A DNA stretch of 64,000 nt, taken from Vulcanimicrobiota bacterium (GTDB lineage Bacteria; Vulcanimicrobiota; Xenobia; Xenobiales; JADMJV01). The notes under the pieces were generated by a model. That model was not told the origin of the DNA. It was given only the letters and a program-made list of their open reading frames with translations, and did not search any database. This document shows, piece after piece, positions 15,672 through 24,675 of this stretch. Where the stretch lies: assembly GCA_019637395.1 (NCBI GenBank), contig JAHBVR010000013.1:1-64000 (forward strand), in the 5' to 3' direction. The position numbers and the translations under genes were made by a program. Every line of letters starts with the position of its first letter. Positions within the stretch are counted from its first letter, which is position 1.

Positions 15672-17105
15672 ATGACCTCTGCCACTGAAGATTCCTGGCC
15701 AATCCGCCTGGCGCCGGCGGCCGAACCGGCCACTCTGGCCCCGCCGCCGGCCAGCACTTACCGCGTGCCCCCCGGCCAGGTGACCGAGACCTTCCGTTAT
15801 TGGCGTCACCGCTTATTGTGGAGCACTTACGTAGGCTACGCGGTCTTTTACTTTCTACGCAATAGCCTCACCATTGCCTTGCCCGTCATGGGTCCGGCCC
15901 TGGGAATCACCAAATCCACTTTTGGAATTTTCTTCACCCTCAACAATCTGGCCTACGGTTTCGCCAAGCTCATCTCGGGCATCGCGGCCGACCGCTACAA
16001 TCCGCGCGTCTTGCTGGTGGCCGGCCTGGGAGTCTCGGCGCTGGCCAACATCGTGCTGGGGTCCAGCCAGGCGGTCATGGTGCTGGGCATCTTCTTCGTC
16101 ATCAACGGGCTGGCGCAAGGCTTTGGCTTTCCTCCCTGTGCCCGTGTGCTGTCTTACTGGTACGCCCCCCGCGAACGGGGTCTCTACTGGGGGATTTTCA
16201 ACACCTCCCACCAGATCGGACAGGCCGCCATTCTGGGGATCGGCGCTTTTCTGGCCAGCCGCTATGGCTGGCAATACGCCTTTTGGGTCCCCGCCCTGGT
16301 GGGCGTGCTCTGCTGCTTGATGCTCTGGAATCGGGTGCGCGATACCCCCGCTTCGCTCGGGCTGCCTTCGGTCGAGGATTATCACCTGGTGAAAGAGGGC
16401 GGTATGCTTCCCGAGCGAGAGGAGGCCGGTCCTATCGGCTTCGATACCCGGGAAGCGCAGGGATTGGGATCGGTCAGCCAGGAAGAGGCGCAGGAACCCA
16501 CCGCCGATATCGTGCGTCGTCGGGTGTGGCGCAATCCTGCCGTATGGTTGGTTTGCCTGGGGAACTTCTTCGTCTACGTGGTGCGCGGCAGTTTTCTCCA
16601 GTGGGCCCCCACCTTTCTCAAAGACAGCAAGCAGATTTCGCTGGTGCTGGCCGGAAGCCTGACCATGGGCTTCGAAGTGGCGGGGCTGGCGGGCTGTCTG
16701 GTCTCCGGCTGGGTGACCGACCGCTTCCTGGGCGGCCGCCGGGCCCCGGCCTGCGTGATCTGGATGGTGATGTGCTCGATTTTCGTCTTTGCCTTCTGGA
16801 AAAGTGACTCCACCAATCCCCTGGTCTACGGCGCACTGCTGGCGGGTGTGGGCTTCGCCGTCTATGGGCCGCAATTTCTGGTAGGAGTCATGGTGGCGGA
16901 CCTGGCCACCAAACGGGCGGCCGGCACGGCCGTCGGACTCTCCGGCATCTTCGGTTACGCCAGCGCGCTTCTCTCGGGAGGCCTGGTCGGCTATCTGGTG
17001 GACCACTACGGTTGGAACGCTTTCTTTGAACTGATCCTGGCCGGCTCGGTGCTGGCCTGCATCCCCTTTCTGCTGACCTGGAACGCGAAGGCGCCTGAGG
17101 AGTGA
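15672..17105 (+). CDS. MFS transporter, organophosphate:phosphate antiporter (GlpT/UhpT) type
   Basis: About 477 aa. The N-terminal region YWRHRLLWSTYVGYAVFYFLR and RNSLTIALPVMGPALGITK, with FGFPPCARVLSYWYAPRERG, matches the OPA family that exchanges sugar phosphates or glycerol-3-phosphate for phosphate. Twelve helices with a long central loop (about residues 205-275). The start is uncertain: ATG at 15672 is chosen; an in-frame GTG at 15606 would add 22 residues, and neither has a clear ribosome site. Divergent from the dikinase-like gene, which could link it to a phosphorylated metabolite. Its stop overlaps the next start (GTGA). Confidence 0.88.
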   Translation: MTSATEDSWPIRLAPAAEPATLAPPPASTYRVPPGQVTETFRYWRHRLLWSTYVGYAVFYFLRNSLTIALPVMGPALGITKSTFGIFFTLNNLAYGFAKLISGIAADRYNPRVLLVAGLGVSALANIVLGSSQAVMVLGIFFVINGLAQGFGFPPCARVLSYWYAPRERGLYWGIFNTSHQIGQAAILGIGAFLASRYGWQYAFWVPALVGVLCCLMLWNRVRDTPASLGLPSVEDYHLVKEGGMLPEREEAGPIGFDTREAQGLGSVSQEEAQEPTADIVRRRVWRNPAVWLVCLGNFFVYVVRGSFLQWAPTFLKDSKQISLVLAGSLTMGFEVAGLAGCLVSGWVTDRFLGGRRAPACVIWMVMCSIFVFAFWKSDSTNPLVYGALLAGVGFAVYGPQFLVGVMVADLATKRAAGTAVGLSGIFGYASALLSGGLVGYLVDHYGWNAFFELILAGSVLACIPFLLTWNAKAPEE

Positions 17106-18073
17106 TTCCGGGGACTCTGGATGCGGCCGCGCGCAAAGTTTGGGAAGCGGCGGTGCAGGGTCAGGGAATCACGCTCTACCCCTGGCTGGAGAGCTTGCTC
17201 GACGATGCCCAGGTCAGCGAAATAGAATGGGTTCCCAGCCTGGAGTTCGGGTCGGCCATTTACTGCCTGCACGGGCGTTTTGCCGAAGGGGAGCGGTTGG
17301 CCCGCCGGGCGGTGGCTCGCAGTATCAAAGGAGGACGCAAACATCCGCTGTATTTGCGTGCCTTGCTGGCGCTGGGGCGCGCCTACCATTGCCAGGGCCG
17401 CAGCCAGGAGGTGGAGGAACTCTGGCGCGAGGTGGGCACTCATTGGAATCCGCGCCTCGGCCCCTGGGGACCGGTCCATGCCCAACTGTTCCAAGGGGAG
17501 GAGTTACCCGGCAAACCCGTGCCCGTCGGGCCGGACTGGTTGGCCGATGAAGTGACCCTCTCGCGGCCCGATCCTTTTCCCCTCTGGCAAGGGAATTTGT
17601 TGTGGTGCCAGGGACCTGTGCCAGAACTACCTCTGTGGCAACCCCTCCCCTACCCCACGCCGCTCGATCACCTGGCCGGTTGGCCGCGCCTGCGCGGCAT
17701 TCCGCGCGAGCCCCTGCTGCAGAACGTCAAAGAATGGCGGCAGACAGAGCTGAGCGCCCGCTGGCTGGGCACGGTGGGCGACGCCAGGTTCGCCTTCTCG
17801 CTGGAGCTGGAGCTGCACTGTCCGGGGCGAGAAGCCCACTGGGTCAGCGTGGAAGTGGCCGGCAGCGGCTATGAAGTCTATCGCGCGGGAGAACGCAACC
17901 TCAATTTACTGGTGCTGGAGCAAGGCCGGCCGGTCGAGTTGCCGGCCCGCCCCCAGGGGCCCTGGCGGATTCTCTTCCGTGGTTCCTCTCATCCCGTGCA
18001 GCGCGGCACCCGAGCGCTGGTTCGAGTGGGCTTCGCGCAGGGGCCGCCGGTGCAGGCCCGCCTGCCAGCCTGA
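17102..18073 (+). CDS. Unrecognised protein with short TPR-like region
   Basis: A 323-aa protein that I cannot assign to a family. Residues about 50-110 (SAIYCLHGRFAEGERLARRA and LRALLALGRAYHCQGRSQEV) look like one or two degenerate TPR repeats; the rest is rich in W, P and G, with a beta-type C-terminus (about 215-320). No signal peptide or membrane helix. GTG at 17102 overlaps the stop of the OPA transporter by 4 bp, so expression is coupled to it. Confidence 0.65.
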   Translation: MIPGTLDAAARKVWEAAVQGQGITLYPWLESLLDDAQVSEIEWVPSLEFGSAIYCLHGRFAEGERLARRAVARSIKGGRKHPLYLRALLALGRAYHCQGRSQEVEELWREVGTHWNPRLGPWGPVHAQLFQGEELPGKPVPVGPDWLADEVTLSRPDPFPLWQGNLLWCQGPVPELPLWQPLPYPTPLDHLAGWPRLRGIPREPLLQNVKEWRQTELSARWLGTVGDARFAFSLELELHCPGREAHWVSVEVAGSGYEVYRAGERNLNLLVLEQGRPVELPARPQGPWRILFRGSSHPVQRGTRALVRVGFAQGPPVQARLPA

Positions 18074-18123
18074 ATTTACCCTCCTCTTCAAGGGAATCGG
18101 CTCGAAGCGAACAACCTTACTCC

Positions 18124-19941
18124 ATGGGCTCTGTCGTACCCTGGTGGATTTTGACCTTGGTGGCCGTGGGCCTGGGGCTGCGCACCGGCTTTCCTCCGCC
18201 TGACGCGGCCGTAGCCTACGGGGGCGGGCTGTGCCTGCTGGCCGAACTCACGGCTGTGCGCCTGCCCTCGGCGGGCTTTTTCTCCACCGGCTTCGCGGTG
18301 GCCCTGGCGCTGGCCAGCAACGACCCCAGCCATCAGTCGTGGGCCATGGCCACTTTCAGTCTGGCCCTGATCTTGCGTCATGTGGGACGCGGCGCCAAAG
18401 TGCGCGAAACCCTGGCCGACTGGGCGCCGGGCGCCTGCGCTCTGGCCGCTCTGCAGATTCTGGTCAGCTGGCAGGCCCGCTGCCTGGCCGGCATCGTCGT
18501 CTACTACCTGCTGGCCGAGCTGTGCCAACCCTATATGCTGCACGGCCGAGAACATTACCGCAGCTCTCGCTACCACGCCACCCGCGAGTGGACCACGCTG
18601 TATCGGTGGGCGGTGCTCTTTCTGGCTCCGGTGCTGGTCTGTCTGCACATGGTTTCACCTGTCTATATCTTGCTGGGCGTGCCCATTCTGGCCGGGGTGC
18701 AACGAGCCGCCTACAGCGCCTGGGTTCGCTTTCAGGAACTGGACAATCTGCAGTTGCAACGCAAGGAAGCGGAGGCCAAACTCAAGCTGGCCGAAGCGGA
18801 GAATGAGTTGAATCGCACCACTCACCACCTGCGCTTGCGCGAGTTCAGCGAGAAAATGCTGCTGGAGCTGACGCGCTCGCTCTCGCTCTCGCAGGACGTT
18901 GCCAATACGGCCCGGGTCTCTTTGGAAATCATCAGTCGCAACGTGCGTTATCGCCAGCTGGCTCTGTTCGTAACCGAAAATAACCGGCTGCGCCCGCTCT
19001 TTTGGATGGGGGATCCGGCCCAACCGCAACTGCCTGCCACCGTGGAAGAGGCGGCTCTGGCCGGGGCTTATGTGCCCGGGACCTTGAGTTTATGGCCGCT
19101 GGAAGGCGAGGGTGCCTTGACGGTGGACACCGAAGGCCATCCCCCCCTGGGATCCGAGCAGATCTATCTGGTGGGTCTGGTGGCCAGTCAGACGGCGCTG
19201 GGCTTGCAGTCGGCCCGGCGCTTCCGCGAACAGCAACAGGCTCAGGCGGGTGTGATGCAGGCTTCCAAAATGGCCGCGGTGGGCCAACTGGCGGCCGGCG
19301 TGGCTCACGAATTGAACACTCCGCTGGGCGCCGTTCAGTTGCAGTTAGAACTGACGCAAATGCAGCCCGGCCTGACGCCGGTGGCCAACAAAGCGCTGGA
19401 GGTCGCCGGCAAGGCCGTCGAGCATGCCCAGAAAATCATCAGCCGCCTGCTCTACTACAGTCGCGAAGGCGCTTCCGAGCGCCAGGTCTTTGACCTCAGC
19501 CAGATTGTCAGCGACACCATGCAGTTGCTTTCCCATCAACTGCAAATCGACGGGGTCCAGGTCGAGGTGCAGGCCCAGCCGGGCTGCAGCGCCGCCCTCA
19601 ACGCCAACGAAATCCAGCAGGTCCTTACCAATCTGATCCTCAACGCCAAGGATTCTTGCCTGGAGAAGGAGGCCAGAGGCAAACGCATCCTGGTGCGCAC
19701 CGTCACCAACGGCAAGGAATCGGGCATCGAAGTCTACGACCAGGGAGCGGGCATTCCCGAGGCCATCCGTGAGCGCATCTTCGAGCCTTTTTTCACCAGC
19801 AAACCGGTGGGCAAAGGGGTAGGCCTGGGCCTGTCGGTCAGCATGGAGTTGGTCCAACAGCACGAAGGCCGGCTGACGGCCACTCGCGCCGAAGCGCCCT
19901 GGTCGACCGTCTTTCGCATCATCCTGCCCGCGTCCAGGTAG
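18124..19941 (+). CDS. Membrane sensor histidine kinase
   Basis: A 605-aa protein. Order: about five to six membrane helices (1-195), a coiled-coil linker (about 200-245, QLQRKEAEAKLKLAEAENEL), a GAF-like region (about 250-360), a HisKA domain with the phosphorylated His in GVAHELNTPLGAV (about 397), and HATPase_c with N box NLILNAKDS, G1 DQGAGIP and G2 GVGLGLSVS. Domain order and length suit an orphan class I kinase; no response regulator is adjacent, the nearest being the receiver proteins at 26.5 kb. Signal unknown. Confidence 0.92.
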   Translation: MGSVVPWWILTLVAVGLGLRTGFPPPDAAVAYGGGLCLLAELTAVRLPSAGFFSTGFAVALALASNDPSHQSWAMATFSLALILRHVGRGAKVRETLADWAPGACALAALQILVSWQARCLAGIVVYYLLAELCQPYMLHGREHYRSSRYHATREWTTLYRWAVLFLAPVLVCLHMVSPVYILLGVPILAGVQRAAYSAWVRFQELDNLQLQRKEAEAKLKLAEAENELNRTTHHLRLREFSEKMLLELTRSLSLSQDVANTARVSLEIISRNVRYRQLALFVTENNRLRPLFWMGDPAQPQLPATVEEAALAGAYVPGTLSLWPLEGEGALTVDTEGHPPLGSEQIYLVGLVASQTALGLQSARRFREQQQAQAGVMQASKMAAVGQLAAGVAHELNTPLGAVQLQLELTQMQPGLTPVANKALEVAGKAVEHAQKIISRLLYYSREGASERQVFDLSQIVSDTMQLLSHQLQIDGVQVEVQAQPGCSAALNANEIQQVLTNLILNAKDSCLEKEARGKRILVRTVTNGKESGIEVYDQGAGIPEAIRERIFEPFFTSKPVGKGVGLGLSVSMELVQQHEGRLTATRAEAPWSTVFRIILPASR

Positions 19942-20023
19942 CGCCGTACCGGGCGGCTCAGTATCGGTTTGTCTGCAGTCTCCAGCGCCGCCCCTCTAAG
20001 CTAAAAGGTGGAGGGTTTGGCCA

Positions 20024-21679
20024 TTGATTACTCACAGCACGGGCAAATTGAGCAAGGAACGGCTCCAGGCGCAACAAGACCGCTACGACTCACAACCTCG
20101 CTACGATGTGCTGCTCATCGGCAGCGGCATGGCTTCGCTGACGGCGGCCGCGCTGCTGGCCCAATCGGGACGCAAGGTCTGTATCCTGGAAGCCCACGAT
20201 ATTCCCGGCGGTTATGTCCACTCTTTCAAGATGGGTCCTTATCACTTCTGCGCCCAGATCCACTACATTTGGGGTTGTGGGCAGGGAGACAAGGTACACA
20301 GCTTTCTGAAAAAGATCGGCCTGGACAACGACATTCTCTTTGACCCGCTGGATAGCGACGGTTATGACCATATCATGCTGCCGGATCGGCAGCGGGTCAA
20401 GATCCCTTATGGTTACGATCGTTTGGCGGACAACATCGAGCGGGCTTACCCGGGCCAGGGAGAGGGGGTGCGCCGTTTCACCGCCATTCTCGAGCGTCTG
20501 ACTCGGGAAGTGGCCCGGTTGCCCGAGAAAATTCAGTGGTGGCAGGTTTTCACCCAGGGCTGGAAGTTCACCACCTTGCTGCGCTACCATCGGGCTACGC
20601 TGCAGCAGGTCTTCGATGAATGCGGGGTGGGGGCAGAAGCTCAGGCGGTGCTGATCGCCAATTCCGGCAATTTCATGTGCCCCCCCGACGAGCTTTCCAT
20701 TCTGGCCTACAACGGGCTGTTTTCCGGCTATAACCGCGGAGCCTACTATCCGCGTAAGCATTTCCGCTACATGATCGACCGGCTGGTGGAATTCATCACC
20801 AGTCATGCCGGCTGCCACATCTATTATGAATCGGAAGTGACCCGAGTGCTGACTTCGGGCGACTATGTAGACGCGGTGGTGACGCGCGACGGGCGCCGCT
20901 TCACGGCTCCCACCATCGTGTGCAACGCAGACCCGCAGAAGATGGCCGAGGTCATCGGGCGGGAAAAATTCCCATCGTCTTACCTGAAGCCTCTCAACTA
21001 CGATTATTCCCTGACGGCCGTGACCTGCTACCTGGGAATTCAAGGCCTCGACCTGCGTGACTATGGCTTTGGGCGCCACAATACCTGGCATCTGGAACAG
21101 TGGGATCTGAACCGGACCTGGGACGAAGCCATGGGCGGCGATTGGAGCCGGCCCTGGATGTTCATGGCCACGCCTTCGCTGCACACGGACGAACCGGGCA
21201 CCTGCCCTCCGGGAACGCAGATTCTGGAGCTGGCCACCGCCGCCAACTACGATTTCTTTCAAGGTCTCAAGCAACTGAACCGGCGCGACTACAATCGCCA
21301 AAAGAAAGAAGTGGAAAATCGGCTGATCGACCTGGTCGAGGCGCATCATGTACCCAATCTGCGCAAGCACATCAAACTACACGTGGTGGGTTCACCCACC
21401 ACCAACGAAGATTTTTGCTGGGCGCCGCGCGGGCACGCCTACGGCCAGCATCTCACTCCCAAGAATATGGGCCTGGGGCGGCTCAAGTCGCGTACTCCTT
21501 GGAACAACTTCTTCTGGTGCAACGCCGCCAGCGGCTATCCGGGAGTCAACGGCACGGTCGGCACCGGGATGGGGCTTTACATGGAGCTGACCGGCGACCG
21601 TTTCTGGAGCGCCTCCCAGGTGCCCGATACCGGCACGCTCATCCAGCAGGTGCGTAAGATGTCGTTATCTCCCGCCTGA
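20024..21679 (+). CDS. FAD-dependent oxidoreductase, carotenoid isomerase/retinol saturase-like
   Basis: A 551-aa protein. The N-terminal dinucleotide-binding motif is VLLIGSGMASLTAAALLAQSG followed by VCILEAHDIPGG (about residues 28-60), typical of phytoene desaturase, CrtISO and RetSat relatives. The C-terminal FAD segment YPGVNGTVGTG is near residue 505. The start is a TTG at 20024: GTGGAGGG lies 8 nt upstream and no ATG precedes the FAD motif, so this rare start is well supported. TAAGCT at 19997-20002 is a possible -10. The substrate (carotenoid or other polyprenoid) is inferred from family only. Confidence 0.82.
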   Translation: MITHSTGKLSKERLQAQQDRYDSQPRYDVLLIGSGMASLTAAALLAQSGRKVCILEAHDIPGGYVHSFKMGPYHFCAQIHYIWGCGQGDKVHSFLKKIGLDNDILFDPLDSDGYDHIMLPDRQRVKIPYGYDRLADNIERAYPGQGEGVRRFTAILERLTREVARLPEKIQWWQVFTQGWKFTTLLRYHRATLQQVFDECGVGAEAQAVLIANSGNFMCPPDELSILAYNGLFSGYNRGAYYPRKHFRYMIDRLVEFITSHAGCHIYYESEVTRVLTSGDYVDAVVTRDGRRFTAPTIVCNADPQKMAEVIGREKFPSSYLKPLNYDYSLTAVTCYLGIQGLDLRDYGFGRHNTWHLEQWDLNRTWDEAMGGDWSRPWMFMATPSLHTDEPGTCPPGTQILELATAANYDFFQGLKQLNRRDYNRQKKEVENRLIDLVEAHHVPNLRKHIKLHVVGSPTTNEDFCWAPRGHAYGQHLTPKNMGLGRLKSRTPWNNFFWCNAASGYPGVNGTVGTGMGLYMELTGDRFWSASQVPDTGTLIQQVRKMSLSPA

Positions 21680-21682
21680 GAG

Positions 21683-22201
21683 CTACTCGTCGAAAAACTC
21701 GGCTAACAAGCATTCGAAGCCTGGAAGGCAAGGGACAGAATGCACCCTCTGTCCCCGGCTGAGAACCTCCGACCAGTCGAGGCGGAAGCGGTGCATGGTG
21801 TGGGTGCGGGGGTAGAGCACCCAGCACTCGTTCACCCCGGCCTCCAGGAAACGGCGCACTCGTTCTTCCAAGGCATCCGAACGGTCATGGGGAGAGACGA
21901 CCTCAACGGCCAGGTCGGGCGGGCTCTCGGCAAACTTGCTGGGGTCCGCCGGCACTCTGCTCCGAGAAAAAAAAGCGACATCCGGCCCGCGCACGGTGTC
22001 GGGGTCGCGTTCCAGGTAGAAACCCGTCTCGGTGACCACCTGGCCCAGCTGATTCGGCTTTACGTGAGAGCGCAAGGTAGCACCCACGTTGATGACGATC
22101 CGACCATGTTCGAACCCGGGGCGAACCATCTCGACCAATTCACCCCGCTCCAACTCGTAGTCGCCTTCTATTTGGAGCAGGTCTTCCCCCGACAGGCTCA
22201 T
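21683..22201 (-). CDS. Uma2-family (DUF820) PD-(D/E)XK nuclease-like protein
   Basis: A 172-aa protein. The Uma2 core is visible: YELERGELVEM (about 15-26), RGPDVAFFS with the catalytic Asp (about 72), PDLAVEVVSPHDR with the E-x-V variant of the catalytic pair (about 96), and GVNECWVLYP. These are common multi-copy genes in cyanobacteria and related groups; the biological role is unsettled. ATG at 22201 overlaps the stop of the upstream FAD oxidoreductase gene by 4 bp (ATGA). Confidence 0.9.
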   Translation of the reverse strand: MSLSGEDLLQIEGDYELERGELVEMVRPGFEHGRIVINVGATLRSHVKPNQLGQVVTETGFYLERDPDTVRGPDVAFFSRSRVPADPSKFAESPPDLAVEVVSPHDRSDALEERVRRFLEAGVNECWVLYPRTHTMHRFRLDWSEVLSRGQRVHSVPCLPGFECLLAEFFDE

Positions 22202-23535
22202 AGAGTAGAGTTTTCCGCCTCCACGCGAAATCTCCCGTCTATCAGTAGCTCGGCTACGCGCTGGCCGGTGCGGCTGGCGCCTTCGGTCCAGGGTGCGTTG
22301 AGGTAGTCACCACAAAGATACAAACCCTGCCGGCCCTGGCCATGCTCTAAGAAATGCTTGACCCGCTCCACATGCCGGCCGCTGTATTTGGGAATGGCCT
22401 CGGGCCAGCGCTGCAAATCGTGGGGCCGAACCTGGGCGGCCACGGCCGCCAATCCCGGGTGTAGACTGAGCAACTGCTGTCGGACGCTGTGAAAAATCGT
22501 TTCGTCGGAGCTGTGCAGCAGGGCGCGCGCCGCCTTTTCGTGCAGCCCGACGTTGACCAGGGAATCCCCTTCGCACTCGATCTCTTTGAGAGCTTCGTTG
22601 GTGAACTCGGCGATAACCGGATTCTCGAGAAAAGGCACGTAGAAACAATGAACGTCGCCCAGCGTACCTTTAGGCACACGAAAGGAGACATTGATGGTGG
22701 AGGCGTACTGCGTCAAGCGCAACAGCTCCAGATGTTCCCCGGGTTCTTTCAGAAGACGCCGCCCGGCCCCGGCCGTAGAGGCCAATACCACCCGATCGAA
22801 CTCCATCTCCCCCAGGCGCGAGTGAACGCGCCAACCTTGCCGAGTCGGCTCCAATGAGGCAACGGGAGTGGAAGTGTGGACCGTCAGGCGTTCGGCCAGG
22901 GCCGAGGGAATCGCCTGCATCTCTCCCTCAGCATGTTGGACCGTAAAATCCCGATTGGTCCCGGCCATCATGCCAAACAGAGCGGCAAAGGTAGCGGCGC
23001 TCATGTCACGAGCGCGCGAGAACATCATGCATGAGTTGAAGCCGTCCACGATATAATTGGCAAAATCGCTACCGACTTTGCGCGCGGCGTAGCTGTAAGC
23101 GTCTTCACAGTTGTAACGTGCGGGCACTTTCGAGAGATCGAAGAAATCCAGCGGACGCGGCCGAAAGCGGGCCTTCAGGGCCAGCCAGGCCAGACGTGCC
23201 CGAGCTTGCCAGTTCAGGCCGCCGAGGGTCCGCAGATCCCTGGGAGCGGTATAATTCATTGGGAAAGTGGTACCGTCGCGCAGCACGGAATGGCGCACCG
23301 GACTGAGGTTATTCAGGCGAATCCCCAGGCGTGCCGCCAGCTCGCAGATGGTGGAATAGGAACGAATCAAGAAATTAGCTCCCAGATCGAAAGCCAGACC
23401 GTCGCGGACGCGAGTCCCCATACGGCCTCCGACTCGAGGCTGGCGCTCGAATACCTGGACGGCCACGCCCGCTTGCTGCAGGTTGAAAGCACAGGTCAGA
23501 CCGGCAATGCCGGCTCCAATCACGGCTACACGCAT
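22198..23535 (-). CDS. FAD-dependent amine-oxidase/protoporphyrinogen-oxidase-like protein
   Basis: About 445 aa. N-terminal MRVAVIGAGIAGLTCAFNLQ, the GG doublet RVGGRMGTR and the C-terminal FAD motif LYLCGDYLNAPWTEGASRTG (about 410-430) place it in the flavin-containing amine oxidase superfamily, which includes HemG/HemY, phytoene desaturases and spermidine oxidases. The exact substrate cannot be read from sequence. ATG at 23535 is chosen because it starts right at the dinucleotide motif; a TTG at 23571 would add 12 residues. CATACT lies 6 nt before the ATG. Divergent from the hydrolase gene and coupled to the Uma2 gene. Confidence 0.85.
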   Translation of the reverse strand: MRVAVIGAGIAGLTCAFNLQQAGVAVQVFERQPRVGGRMGTRVRDGLAFDLGANFLIRSYSTICELAARLGIRLNNLSPVRHSVLRDGTTFPMNYTAPRDLRTLGGLNWQARARLAWLALKARFRPRPLDFFDLSKVPARYNCEDAYSYAARKVGSDFANYIVDGFNSCMMFSRARDMSAATFAALFGMMAGTNRDFTVQHAEGEMQAIPSALAERLTVHTSTPVASLEPTRQGWRVHSRLGEMEFDRVVLASTAGAGRRLLKEPGEHLELLRLTQYASTINVSFRVPKGTLGDVHCFYVPFLENPVIAEFTNEALKEIECEGDSLVNVGLHEKAARALLHSSDETIFHSVRQQLLSLHPGLAAVAAQVRPHDLQRWPEAIPKYSGRHVERVKHFLEHGQGRQGLYLCGDYLNAPWTEGASRTGQRVAELLIDGRFRVEAENSTL

Positions 23536-23630
23536 AGCTCCAGTATGAGCATTATCAGAGTTAACCGGCAATGCACCAGCTTACCAGGCGCTCGGTACGC
23601 CAGTCCCTGGGGTCCGGCCACGCGCCTGCC

Positions 23631-23636
23631 TAGGCT
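23631..23636 (+). promoter_or_regulatory. TANNNT -10 element, leaderless start
   Basis: TAGGCT lies 6 nt before the ATG of the hydrolase gene and no Shine-Dalgarno sequence is present. Predicted transcription start coincides with the ATG. Confidence 0.45.
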
Positions 23637-23642
23637 AAAACC

Positions 23643-24611
23643 ATGAGAAAGCTCTTGTTGGCTACCGCCTTGTCTGCCTACGTCTGGGCTCGGCCGTTAG
23701 ACGCCCGCTTGACCGATTACCGCTATCCCTACCCGGTGCAGATATTGCCCATCAAGGCCCAAACACAATCTTTGGAAATGGCCTATATGGACATTCGGCC
23801 TCGCCAGCCCAACGGCCAAACGGTCGTGTTGTTCCACGGCAAGAATTTCTCGGGCGCCTACTGGGCAAAGACCATTGCTCTACTGCAAGCCAACGGCTAT
23901 CGGGTGGTGGTCCCCGACCAGATCGGCTTTGGCAAATCTTCCAAACCACGCTTTTTCCACTTCACGTTTCAGGAAATGGCCCGAGAAACGGATTTGCTGT
24001 TGCAGCATTTGAAGGTTAACAAAACTCACCTGGTGGGCCACTCGCTGGGGGGAATGCTGGCGACGCGCTATGCTCTGATGTATCCGGCCAAGGTGTCCAG
24101 TTTGACCCTGGTCAATCCCATCGGCCTGGAGGACTGGAAACTCTGGGTTCCCTACCATACGGTGGACCAAAACTATGCGGCGGAGAAAAAGAGCGATATC
24201 AAAAACTATATGCGCGAGAACTACTTTCACGGGGAATGGAAACCCGAGTATGATTTTCTGACCGAGATTCCGCTGGGCTGGAAAGAGGGACCCGATGGCG
24301 ATTTGATTGCCTGGCTTTCGGCCCTGACATCCGACATGGTCTTTACGCAGCCGGTCGTTTATGAATTTTCGCAAGTGCGCGCTCACACGTTGTTGATCAT
24401 CGGCCAGAAAGATACAACCGCTATCGGCAAGGCCTGGGCTTCGCCCGAAGCCAGAGCCAGGTTGGGCCATTATCCCGAGTTAGGCCGGCAAATTCGGGAT
24501 TTGATTCCGGGAGCGGAGTTAGTGGAAATCGAAGGAGCGGGGCACCTTCCCCAGGTCGAGCAGTGGCCTCAGTACAGCTCCGCTTTACTGGGCTTTCTGA
24601 AGAAGTATTGA
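23643..24611 (+). CDS. Exported alpha/beta hydrolase
   Basis: A 322-aa protein with a short signal peptide (MRKLLLATALSAYVWA). The fold is shown by VVLFHGKNFSGAYW (oxyanion-hole HG, about 62), the nucleophile elbow GHSLGGML (Ser about 135), an acid near the GQKDTTAIGKAW segment (about 257) and a late His in GAGHLPQVEQWP (about 300). It resembles haloalkane dehalogenase, epoxide hydrolase or meta-cleavage hydrolases, so the substrate is open. It is followed by two more exported proteins on the same strand. Confidence 0.9.
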   Translation: MRKLLLATALSAYVWARPLDARLTDYRYPYPVQILPIKAQTQSLEMAYMDIRPRQPNGQTVVLFHGKNFSGAYWAKTIALLQANGYRVVVPDQIGFGKSSKPRFFHFTFQEMARETDLLLQHLKVNKTHLVGHSLGGMLATRYALMYPAKVSSLTLVNPIGLEDWKLWVPYHTVDQNYAAEKKSDIKNYMRENYFHGEWKPEYDFLTEIPLGWKEGPDGDLIAWLSALTSDMVFTQPVVYEFSQVRAHTLLIIGQKDTTAIGKAWASPEARARLGHYPELGRQIRDLIPGAELVEIEGAGHLPQVEQWPQYSSALLGFLKKY

Positions 24612-24663
24612 AGTACGATCCTGCGGGTACGCCAACCGCCTACGCGTCCAGGGACCAAAGCCC

Positions 24664-24669
24664 TACTCT
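24664..24669 (+). promoter_or_regulatory. TANNNT -10 element, leaderless start
   Basis: TACTCT lies 6 nt before the ATG at 24676, the same arrangement as the preceding gene. The intervening GAGGAC is too close to act as a ribosome site. Confidence 0.4.
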
Positions 24670-24675
24670 GAGGAC

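Noticed and set aside
20090-21370. 426-codon open frame antisense to the FAD oxidoreductase
   Set aside because: No domain pattern; the plus-strand gene has FAD motifs and a strong ribosome site.
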